64,000 nt of DNA from Symmetrospora coprosmae. Taxonomy: Eukaryota > Basidiomycota > Cystobasidiomycetes > Symmetrosporaceae. Position numbers and translations under genes: made by a program. Within the stretch, counting starts at the first letter, position 1. Each line of letters starts with the position of its first letter. Below are positions 11,752 through 21,723 of the stretch, in pieces. The DNA lies in NCBI GenBank assembly GCA_008802785.1, contig VUYT01000013.1:372001-436000 (forward strand). The letters are read 5' to 3'. Below the pieces are notes generated by a model. The model did no database searches, had not been told where the DNA came from, and was given only the letters and a program-made list of their open reading frames with translations.

Positions 11752-12030
11752 GGTGCGGCAGGAGATTTGATATGATATGCGGGCTGGCGTGTGAGGATCA
11801 ATAGGATGCTGAGAAGTGCCTGGATCACTTTGCTCCTGCTGTTGCACTGTGTTTGCTATGCTGTGCCTGCTGATATTGTCCTGGAGGTGAGCCAGCAGCA
11901 GCAAGCAGCAGCGTGACGGAGCGTGCGCTCTGCTCTACCTCGGACACCTCTCGACTGCAGCGACATCACGCACATTGATACTGACATAGCACAAGCACAC
12001 TCACGCACAGCATACACAGCGCTAGACAAA
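11752..12030. promoter_or_regulatory. Divergent promoter region, CCT4 / NTF2
   Basis: 279 bases between two divergent housekeeping start codons must hold both promoters. It contains CAGCAGCAAGCAGCAGC and short CA-rich stretches. I could not identify a specific factor site. Confidence 0.4.
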
Positions 12031-13122
12031 ATGGTGTGTACTGCCTTGCGTCGGCTTCGCCCTGTCCCATTGTGCACCCGTCCTTGACATCATGCGGGCC
12101 TGACTGTGACCACCCACCCACCAGGGAGACATCAACGCCATCGCAAAGCAGGTCCGTCTGCCATATCCCTCTCATTGAGCACGTCTGTAGCGGCTCGAGC
12201 TGACTCACGGTGCTGTCCACGCTCGCCCTCCACCTGACAGTTCACCGAGTGCGCCTCCCTATAGGGATTCCCTCGACCGGGCCTGAGACACCCCGTGGCA
12301 GACGCGTCCTCATGGCCGCCTGGACAGAGGACGCTGACATATTGACGCCCAACCTCTTCCCCTTCCTAGGTTCTACTATGCTACCTTTGACTCGAACCGC
12401 CATGATCTCTCGGCTCTCTACGTGCGTCCCGGCATCCCCCTGGCTGTCCCGCCCGTCCATCATCCTAACACATCTTACTGCCTGCTTGCTGCCTCCACGT
12501 CTGCCTGTGCACAGCGCGACCACTCCATGCTCACATTCGAGCAGGAGCAGTTCCAGGGCACAAACGGCATCATCGAGAAGCTGAAGGTGCGGCCGGCTTC
12601 GAGTACCTCTACGTGCCTCCTGATTACTCGAGCTGATGCGACGATGAGACGCGCCTCGCGCGGACGCAATCCTGCCCTCGACCCTCGACCCTCGACGCGA
12701 CCAGGCCCTCCCGTTCCAAAAGGTCGAGCACAAGATCTCGACCCTCGATGCGCAGCCGTCGAGCCCGAGCCAGGCGAGCATCCTCGTCCTCGTCACGGGC
12801 CAGCTCGTCGTCGACGACTCGCCCAACCCGCTCTCGTACTCGCAGAGCTTCCAGCTCATCCCAGAGGGCGAGACGTACTACGTGTGCGTGTCAGGCTCCA
12901 AAACGGGCTGTGCTCTTTCGTTGATCTGCGCTGAAATCTTGTTGTCGCACCTACTCAACGCCTGCTACTAAATCCGCCCGCAGCTTCAACGACATCTTCC
13001 GACTGGTCTATGTGAGTAACGGGCTGAGGGCAAACTGGCCGGTTGTGGGGTATGCGTCTGGACTCAGCTCTGACTGACTGATGTGACTGTCGCCCTCACT
13101 GCACGCCCGTCGACAGGGTTGA
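12031..13122 (+). CDS. NTF2: NTF2, nuclear transport factor for Ran-GDP
   Basis: A small dimeric carrier that returns Ran-GDP to the nucleus by binding FG nucleoporins. The spliced protein reads DINAIAKQ, FTEFYYATFDSNRHDLSALY, RDHSMLTFEQEQFQGTNGII, LPFQKVEHKISTLDAQPSS, LVTGQLVVDDS..LSYSQSFQLIPEGETYYV, FNDIFRLVYG: a full-length match of about 125 residues. Exons: 12031-12033 (ATG only), 12125-12151, 12241-12248, 12370-12421, 12515-12586, 12705-12883, 12984-13011 and 13117-13122 (Gly-stop). All introns are GT..AG. The third exon is only 8 nt (TTCACCGA) but is required for FTE. The gene is thus far more fragmented than its size suggests. Confidence 0.95.
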
Positions 13123-13375
13123 GCGGTCCCGCATCGCGCGCTTGCGGGCCCTTGTTGGAGGTGACGATGCAAGGGGTGTCCACGCTGTCTTGACGGGTTC
13201 GACAGAGGAGGGAGTAGTAATGCGACACATGCATTCAAGCAGGCTTTGTTCGAGAGTGCTCTTTGATGCTCTGTTTCGTCTTGTGCGACCCTTGCCACCT
13301 TTCTGGCCTGGCCTGACTGCCCTGGCTGTCCCTACGCTTTGCCATCCCCCCCAATCACCCTAGACAGCGGCTACC

Positions 13376-16300
13376 ATGGACAAGCAGCTCATCACGCTCA
13401 TCAATAGGTCAGAGATGGGGCTGCTCTGCCAGTTCGCTGCTGCTGCTGCTGCTGTCGATGCTGGAGTGCACGCAGGCACGCGCGACCGGGGCTGCGGACG
13501 TGTCAGGACACACGGGAGAGCACGCAGCAGCGGCAGCCATGACTGCGATGCGATGCGATGCGAGAGTGGTGCATGGACAAAGATGACTGACGCTGCTGTC
13601 GTGCCACCTTGCACAGACTCCAGGATGTGTTTGCGACTGTGGGCGTGTCGAGCGACAGCATCAACCTCCCTCAGATCACGGTGCGCGGATATATGCGCTG
13701 CGCACAGCACAGCGAGCGAGCGGCCATCAGCAAGCGTACACTCGCTGATATCAACGTCCAACCACACACAGGTCGTAGGCTCGCAATCAGCCGGCAAGAG
13801 CTCCGTGAGTGCTGCGCGCCCCAGCAGCCAGCCTGCACGGCAACGTCCGCTGAACGCCCCAGGCCCTCCATCCCCTGTGCCGTCGACCCCACTTTCCAGG
13901 TACTCGAGAACATTGTTGTGCGTACTGGCTGCTCACACGCTTGCTCGTGCTCGTCCTGAACTCCCGTCTGACACGACGTCCTTGCGTGTCCGCCAGGGCC
14001 GCGACTTCCTGCCTCGAGGCAGTGAGTGACGGCAGCAGGCCCGTGATGGGACGTGGACAGGCGCGAACGCCGGGTGCCGGCCCATGCTCTGGCTCGGCCA
14101 GTATTTGCAGGCACGCTGACAGAAGCTCTCTCTCTCTCCCCTCTCAATACTCCTCAGCCGGCATCGTCACGCGGAGACCGCTCGTCCTCCAGCTGATCCA
14201 CCGCGCGAGTCCGAGCGCCAACAAGGCCAACGGCGTGAATGGCGACGAGAAGAAGGACGATGGCAGCGCAAAGGCCAACCCAATCAACGAAGACGAGTGG
14301 GGAGAGTTCCTGCACAAGCCCGGGGAGAAATTCTTTGACTTCAACAAGATCAGGGAGGAGATTGTGCGCGATACCGAGGCAAAGACGGGGCGCAACGCGG
14401 GCCTGTCGCCCCTTCCCATCAACCTGCGCATCTTCTCGCCCAACGTCCTCACACTCACCCTCGTCGACTTGCCCGGACTCACAAAAGTACCCGTCGGCGA
14501 CCAGCCGCGCGATATCGAGCGCCAGATCAGGGAGATGATCCTAAAGTACATTACCAGGCCAAACGCAATCATCCTGGCAGTCACGAGCGCAAACACGGAT
14601 CTGGCAAACAGCGATGGCTTAAAGATGGCTAGAGAGGTGGATCCAGAAGGGACGCGGACGATTGGTGTTCTCACCAAAGTTGACCTCATGTGAGCCTTAG
14701 CCCGCCTTACTCCGACCTATCGCCCGCCAGTGAATGCAGCAGCTGCTGATTCGGGTCGCGTGCACACCAAAGGGACGTGGGCACCGATGTCGTCGATATC
14801 TTGGCAGGACGGGTCATCCCCCTCCGCCTTGGCTATGTTCCCGTGGTCAATCGAGGACAGCGAGACATCGAGTCAAACAAGGCCATCTCGAGTGCGCTCG
14901 ACAACGAGAGGGAATTCTTTGAGAACCATCAAGCTTACAAGAGCAAGGCGCAATACTGCGGAACGCCCTTCCTTGCGCGAAAGCTGAACATGGTGGGTGA
15001 CGCAGCCTTGCCGATCTCCACTGCCGATCCACAGCTGAACGCGCGCCATCTGGCAATATGCAATGCACCCAGATTCTCATGCACCACATCCGCAACACCT
15101 TGCCCGACATCAAGAGCAAGATCTCGAACCAGCTGACAAAGTACCAGACGGAATTGAACGGCCTGGGCGGGACGCAGGGCGATCAGAACTCTGGCAATGT
15201 CATCTTGAACATCATTACCGAGTTCTGCGCCGACTTCCGCACCGCCATTGATGGCAAGAGCACGGATCTGAGCATCAACGAGCTCAGCGGAGGCGCCCGA
15301 ATCAGCTTTGTCTTTCACGAGCTCTACACGAACGGAGTCAAGGCGACAGATCCATACGATCAGGTCAAGGACGCCGACATTCGCACAATTCTGTACAACT
15401 CCTCGGTGCGTCTCTAGATGCTTCACTGAGCAAGCACTTGCACATAGCACGCTAACACCGTTCGTGCCGATCAGGGATCATCCCCTGCCCTCTTTGTTGG
15501 GACGGCTGGCTTTGAAGTCATTGTCAAGCAACAGATCAAGCGCTTGGAGGACCCGTCCTTGCGGTGTGCCGCGCTGGTCTACGATGAGCTGGTCCGGATC
15601 TTGAACCAGATTCTGGCAAAGAACGTGCGTTTGCGACAACTGCATTGCTGAATTGCCTTTGCAACCTGGAGCAGAATACTGATGCATACCGACGCTTCTC
15701 TTTCCTCTAGCAATCGTTCAAGCGCTACCCAGCGCTGAAGGACCGCTTCTACTCGACCGTGATTGGCTTCTACAAGAAGGCAATGACACCGACCAACAAG
15801 CTCGTGACGGACATTGTCAACATGGAGGCGACGTACGTCAATACAGGTCACCCGGATTTCATCGGAGGGCACAAGGCAATGGCAATGGTGACGAACCAGC
15901 GGGAGGCAGCGGCCGCAAAAGCCGCACCTGGTGGGCCGCCGCAGAAGAACGTCGTGCTCAATAACGGCAAGGATCTCGGTGTCAACATGAACGAGGAGCA
16001 GGGCGGCTTCTTTGGGTCGTTCTTCAAGAGCGAGGCAAAGACGCAGGCGGCCAAGCAGAAGGCGACACGGATGGAGGCCCCGCCCACGGTTCTCAAGGCG
16101 AGCGGGACGCTCTCGGACCGCGAGGCGATGGAGGTCGAAGTCATCAAGATGCTCATCTCCTCCTACTTCAACATTACAAAGCGCACCCTGTGCGACATGG
16201 TCCCCAAAGCCATCATGCTCAACCTCGTCCACCACGCCCAGGAGCACATGCAGGCACACCTTCTCTCGAGCCTCTACCGCCCAGACGTCTTTGAGGAGCT

Positions 16301-16397
16301 CATGAAGGAGTCGGACTTTGTCGTCTCGAGGAGGAAGGAATGCATCAAGATGATCGAAGCGCTCGGAAAGGCAGACGAGATTGTTCAGACAGTCTAG
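13376..16397 (+). CDS. VPS1: VPS1, dynamin-family GTPase
   Basis: A dynamin-like GTPase acting in vacuolar sorting, endocytosis and peroxisome fission. Visible motifs: P-loop [30 protein letters not shown] (switch I), DLPGL (G3), and TKVDLM with the middle domain after it. The C-terminal GTPase effector domain contains [18 protein letters not shown] and ends [20 protein letters not shown]. The absence of a PH or proline-rich domain and the [10 protein letters not shown] start indicate Vps1 rather than a classical dynamin; Dnm1 is less likely. Small exons cover the G-domain start: 13772-13804 (33 nt), 13900-13917 (18 nt) and 13997-14021 (25 nt). The middle domain begins about 14780. A Gln/Asn/Gly-rich insert (about 15890-16080) precedes the effector domain. 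Confidence 0.95.
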
Positions 16398-16693
16398 ATA
16401 GGCTCCTCCCTTTGCAGGCTTCTCACCTAGATGGGCGCGGGCGCCCGCTCGCGTTCTGCCACCGTTCGCGCATTGTCTGTTTTTGGACATCGACAGCCCG
16501 CAGATATCATACCAGTCACACTGGATGTATTGTAGCAGCCAACATGGTGCAAGAAGGCAGTATTGACGATGAAAGCCTCGAGACCGAATCAGATAGGCAG
16601 GCTTCTGTTTGGGCATGGCAGAGGTGAAGTACGACAACAGGAGCACAACAGGAGCACGAACGCGGTAAAGACTACTCTGAGTCATACGATCAA

Positions 16694-19600
16694 TTACCAA
16701 TCGCCATCGAAGCGACCGAGAGTCGTCAGGTTGTCTTCGACGTCCTTCATGGCCTTCTTGCGCATGTAGAAGATCGGGCAGTCTCCATTCTGACACACGA
16801 CGTCTTGGTGAAGGGAGCCTTGGCATCGCTGGCAGTTTGTCCAGAGTCTGGCATGCATCGCTTCAGCAGTGGCGGAGAGGGTGAGCTAGACAAGGGCGGA
16901 ATAATCAATGTTGGGAGAACTCTCGGTCCATGATCAGGGTGCAATAGCTTACATGCTTCTGGTACAGCTCGGCCGTCTTGCCCTTGTTTCTGCAATTCTT
17001 GCAGATGGCCGTGTCTACGATCATCCGGAATGGGCATTAGCTCGAGAGTCAGCGTCGCATGGAGATCAATAAGCACTTACTGCCGCCCTTCGGCACGTTA
17101 TTGAGCGGAGCACGGCATCCTAGGCATGTCAAGGTCTTCTTGACGAAGCCCATCAGGCCTCCAGTGGTGGGCGTAGCGATGGTGACGGATCTGGTGTGAT
17201 CTCCAGCAACTGCGCAGAGGGCAAAAGGCTTGATCAGGCGCTGCTCCAATCAAGTCTCGCGGTCACCAAAGACTTACGAAGGGAATTGGCCTTGTCACCC
17301 ATGATTGGCTCGAAGATTCGCATCAGAGGCTTGGAAAGTTGGTTCTCGAGATAGTGACGCGTATCGATAGGGACATTGTTTTCCAGGACGTAAAGTGGAT
17401 CTTCTGCCTTCTCATACGCGCGGGCGTCTGTCGCATTTGACATTTGCGTTAAGCCCGGTGTCTCAGGTATAAGGCTGCTTAATCGTACTTACTGTTGGCG
17501 CCCTTGATGATGACATATGCCACTCGGTCTCCCAGCGATGGCGCTGAACCAGCGTCTCGCTTCTTCATTCGACTCGCCAGCTCGACGTGGGCTTGCTTTG
17601 CTGCATACTCGGCCTTGGCCAGAGCCTTCGTGATGACAAGCTGGGACAGATCGACTTTGTTCTGCAGGAGGTCGGAGATCGTCTGCTTGACATACCTGAA
17701 AGCGGCCGCGGACGGTGAGCGGAAGGATCTTGCGGACCTTCAGAGAGATCGAGATGACTCACTCCTCGGCGCCGATAACATCTCTGTCTATCAGCATCTT
17801 CTTGAGGCACGTCCCAATGACGGTCGATACCAGCCTGCAATTGTCTCGACGGACAGTCTCGATACCTTTTGCGTCCATCTTGTCGTACTTCTCAGGCTTC
17901 GACCAGTACAGTCCAGCGTATCGCTTCTTGCTGATGAGAAGGTAGGGGAAGTAGACCTTCTCAAATTCTAGCTTGATTGGGTTGACAAACTTCTCGGTGA
18001 CCTTGACGGCGGCCTCGGCGCCTGCAGAAGGAAGCGCACAGTCCAGCAACCTTCAGCAATTCGCGTGGTCAATCAGTTGTCCACTCATGCCATGCGCCTC
18101 ACCCAGCTTCATTGCAGTCTCAACGTCCTTGCAGCCAAACTTGACCATGACGGAATCCGTATCACCGTAGATGACCTCGGCATTGGTTTCATAGCCATTT
18201 TCGATGTTGTAGTGCGCTTCCACCTCCTGCTTCGTGGTTTCAATCATCTGTCGGCCATACGCGGTAGTAGAGGTGGAGATGGGCAGACAAGGCAGCTTGC
18301 CGACCGTGGCGCCGGTAAAGCCGTATACAGAGTTGGCAGAGACCTTGAGCGCGAGCTGCCGACCGTCGAGTACGGCGCGCTTGAAGGGATCCTTTTCTTT
18401 TTTCAAGTCGTTCTTGGCCCGCTTACGCGCTGCGAGCAAGTCCTCCAGGACTGTTGGCAGCAGGCCTTTCCGCTTTCCTTTCGAGACGAAGTAGTCCCCG
18501 TTGGGCGTGATGACGTAGTCGACGTCGCGCACGAGCTCGAGTTGCTTTGCGATCTGCGGATCGAGGAGGGTGGTGTAGCAGAGATTGTGCGCCATCATGA
18601 TCGACGGGTACAGAGACGCGAAATCCAGGGTCGCGATTGGTACATCGTAGTAGCCTCTTGTCGGCTCAATGACCGTGGCACCTTCGTACTGCTCGTCCGA
18701 GCCTGCAAACACTCGCGCACCGTCTCAGTAAATCATCTCAAGCAAGAGTAGGGATGCGCCAGACGCACCTTCGGACTTGAGGGCGGGGACGACATATCCC
18801 TCCGCCTGAGCCTTCCTGAACAGCTGAGAGACGACCTTGATCTGCTGTCCTCGACTCAGGAGGAAATTGAATGGCACACCCGTCACTCTCGCCATCTCGA
18901 TGTAGTTGATAAAGCACATGAGCTTGTCCATCAATCGCTGCGGTAGGTAGGCGTCCTTCAGGCAGTATACGGCCAGTCGCCTTCTCGATTCCGCGTTACC
19001 GTTTTGCAGCTCCGTGATAATGGAATAGTGCACGTCTTCTTTCTGCTCGCCTGTTTTCCCGGCGAGCCGCGAAGCCTCTTAGCTGGTTCTCCGACTAGGC
19101 GTGCAACTCGGATAAGCTCACCGAGAAAGTGGGCACAGACAGAGTTGAGACTGTAGCTTCGCAGCTTGTAGTCTCGCTGCATGACCTGGAGAATGTCGAG
19201 TTGCAGCCGTCCATCCATCTTCGTCTCCTTGGAATCTCGCTGTCCGTACGCCTTCGAGCTGAAGTGCGTGTCCTTGACCTCCGACTTGACCTCTGTTGGG
19301 CAGCACGGCACATCAAGACCGCATACCGGAGTCAGCATGGGTTCCCGCTATCAAGTCGAGCGAGCACGACGCCACGCACTCCTGAGCCGACCCAGGTAAG
19401 GGAACTTGGTCGCCTTGAGCTTCTTCGCGCGCTCCATGAGGTATGGAATGTCGAAGTTGGCCGTGTTGTACCCGATGACAATGTCTGGGTCGACCTGCTC
19501 GAGGAACTCCTGCCACGACTCGAGCATCTTCTTTTCATCCTGGAAGGAAAGCACTTGCGAGCCGACGATGTTGCTGCACGTGTTGAGGGTGAAGACATTC

Positions 19601-21237
19601 CGCACGAATGGTTTTGTCTCTCCTGTGTGGGTCGGATAGGCATCGAGAGTCAGTCAGCTAGGCTATCAGAGTCGGCTTCTTGCACGGATGTGGGCGCACC
19701 CTGCCGGGTGACCATGCTGGCAATCTGGATGACGGGGTCAATCTCCGGATCGGGGAAGATGCCCTTTCTGCCGGCACACTCAATGTCAAAGCTGAGGATG
19801 CGCAGCGGGGCGATTTTGCTCCATTCCCCTTCGGGTTCATGCGAGAGAAGGTTGGGCGCCGAGCAGTCGAACTCGATCTGGCAGTTGCTGATCTTCTGCG
19901 TGTCGCTGCGGAGCGAGTACTTGCCAGCTGGGATTTCCAGCCAGTTCATCCCAGAGATCTGCGCACATTGTGCGTGCTGGCAATCAGCCAACCAGTCCAG
20001 GTTGTGCGACTCTGTAGCAGCCCGGATGAAGACGCACCTTGTGGTCGATCATGAATCGTAGGGTGTAAGGGATGTTGCTCTCGTAAGTCATCAGATTATC
20101 GGCAAACATGCCTCTGAAATTGATCTCTCCTCGCTCAAACGCTGTCCGTGTCCTCGCTAGCGGCTTGTAGTCCGTCAGCGTGATCTTGATAAAGGGCGAT
20201 GTGTCGTCTCCTCGGTATCCCCACAGCGAGCGCTTATTGGCCATGCTGATGGAGTGGATGACTCGCGATTGATCCTTGGCAACCACACCCTTCATGGGAC
20301 GAAAGCGGCGGAGCGCGTGAGCCTTTCGATGGCAGGATAGCCCAGCCTTCGGAGACAGCTGTGCGAGCACTCACATTCAGGTAGATGCCGAAGTCCTTGC
20401 AGTCGTTGTTGGTGAAGCCCCTCGGTGCCGAGACCCAGAAGTATGGGAGAAAGTCCCTGACATGCGCGAGTATTGAGTGACCTTCTTCCGTTACTCCGAA
20501 GACGCGTAGGACGGGCCCAAAGCGTGGCTCCGAGGTCTCTTCGATGTCGATCTGCTGCAGGATAATGCTCCTCGATTTTGGCTGGAACGGCTCGAGGTAA
20601 GGCCGCGGCCATTCTTGTCCTCCCTCCTCAGCGGCTGTAGATGGCGCGCAGATGCAGTTACAGATGAGAAGGCAGTATATGTCAGAGGTTTGCGCGCGAC
20701 ACGCGCGCGTGCGCACAGGCAACCCTCACCTGCCGTTGCTCCGAGGCGCTCCAGGACCTCCTCCCACGCCTCTCCTGCGCCAGTGTCCTTCTTCTTGACC
20801 TTGCTCTTGACGGTGATGGCGCTGCCTGTGCTGATCTGGCTCGAGTTCGGCTCCTGCTCCTGCTCTTGCTGCTCGCGCTTCTGCGCCTTCAAGGGCGACG
20901 ACGGTGCCGCGCTGAGCTCTCTGAGCTTTGCGAGCTTGCTCGGGCTGGGCATGAGGCCGCCCCCGATGGCGCTGGGCGGAGTAGCATGCGCGCCATCGAA
21001 CGAGATGCTTGCTCCTGGGCTTCCCAGCCGCCGTCGCTTCTTTGCCCCTCCCCCGCCGGGCGTCCCTGGCACGCCCGAGGCCGATGAAGCAGGATGCGCA
21101 TTCTCCTTGCCCGCTCCTGCCCCACCCTGCTCAGTGAGATTGACCTCCTCTGGGTGCGGCGACAGGGCGAGATCCCCGTCCGAAACGCTCGACGGGCTGT
21201 TGCCCCCGCCAGACGAGAAGTCATCGTCGCTGTCCAT
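16694..21237 (-). CDS. POL3: POL3, catalytic subunit of DNA polymerase delta
   Basis: The replicative lagging-strand polymerase with 3'-5' proofreading. Exonuclease motifs: FDIEC (Exo I), [13 protein letters not shown] (Exo II), [12 protein letters not shown] (Exo III). Polymerase motifs: [18 protein letters not shown] (A), [14 protein letters not shown] (B), [14 protein letters not shown] (C). All catalytic acidic residues are present. The C-terminus has the CysA zinc site (CLGCRAPLN.., then CKNC) and the CysB cluster [18 protein letters not shown], the Fe-S site that binds accessory subunits, ending [12 protein letters not shown] chose ATG at 21237 (MDSDDDFSS); the frame stays open upstream without an ATG. 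The disordered N-terminus is rich in Gly/Ser/Pro and carries acidic and KKRRR stretches suited to nuclear import. Two MCB boxes lie about 180-200 bases upstream. Confidence 0.95.
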
Positions 21238-21345
21238 GCTCGGCTCGGCCTCGCTCAAACAGCTGCGGGTGGGTTGGAACGCAGCGTTGTCGCCCGTCCT
21301 TCTTCAAGAGCAGTTCCGACTGTCAGCTTGCCCGGCCCTCTGTCG

Positions 21346-21373
21346 TCTCTGCTGCTGCTGCTGCTGCTGCTGC
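21346..21373. repeat. (CTG)n trinucleotide run upstream of POL3
   Basis: About nine CTG units on the plus strand (CAG on the POL3 sense strand) lie about 110 bases upstream of the POL3 ATG, probably in its leader or promoter. A typical length-variable microsatellite. Confidence 0.7.
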
Positions 21374-21418
21374 GGTCGGGCAAAGGTCGAGGAAGGGACA
21401 CTGGCCAGCAGATTGAGG

Positions 21419-21440
21419 ACGCGTCAAAGTGGCGACGCGT
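21419..21440 (-). promoter_or_regulatory. Pair of MluI cell-cycle boxes upstream of POL3
   Basis: Two perfect ACGCGT sites at 21419-21424 and 21435-21440, 16 bases apart start to start, lie 182 and 198 bases upstream of the POL3 start codon. ACGCGT is the binding site of MBF (Mbp1/Swi6), which drives G1/S expression of replication genes in fungi. The position and pairing fit that role. Binding itself is inferred. Confidence 0.65.
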
Positions 21441-21460
21441 CGAGCGAGGACAGGGGCGGG

Positions 21461-21507
21461 GCAGCGCACAGCGCACAGCGCACAGCGGGCAGCGGGCAGC
21501 GGGCAGT
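21461..21507. repeat. Tandem heptamers in the POL3 upstream region
   Basis: The sequence repeats a seven-base unit: GCGCACA-type units about three times followed by GCGGGCA-type units about three times. A short imperfect minisatellite just beyond the MCB pair. Confidence 0.6.
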
Positions 21508-21723
21508 ACGGTGCAGTGACTGTGGTATCGCGACCAGCAAGCACACGTAGCAACACACAAGTAGAGTGCGTGACCAGATCCCATGGACCCTGCAGCGCGC
21601 ATGGGTAAGCGTCGCTTTCCGACCGACAACGCACAGTGTGCCAACTGGAAAAGCAAGATGGCTGGACGTCCATCCCAACCAAGTCGCAACAGGAGAAAGG
21701 CAGAGAAGGATATCGCGCAGCTC

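Noticed and set aside
10599-11804. Long plus-strand open frame (about 400 codons) opposite CCT4
   Set aside because: It is antisense to conserved CCT4 exons and follows from GC-rich codon use. It shows no protein pattern of its own.
15579-16826. Long minus-strand open frame opposite VPS1
   Set aside because: Covers the VPS1 effector domain in antisense; composition mirrors the sense codons.
19129-20061. Plus-strand open frame opposite POL3
   Set aside because: Antisense to the conserved exonuclease domain of POL3; a shadow frame.
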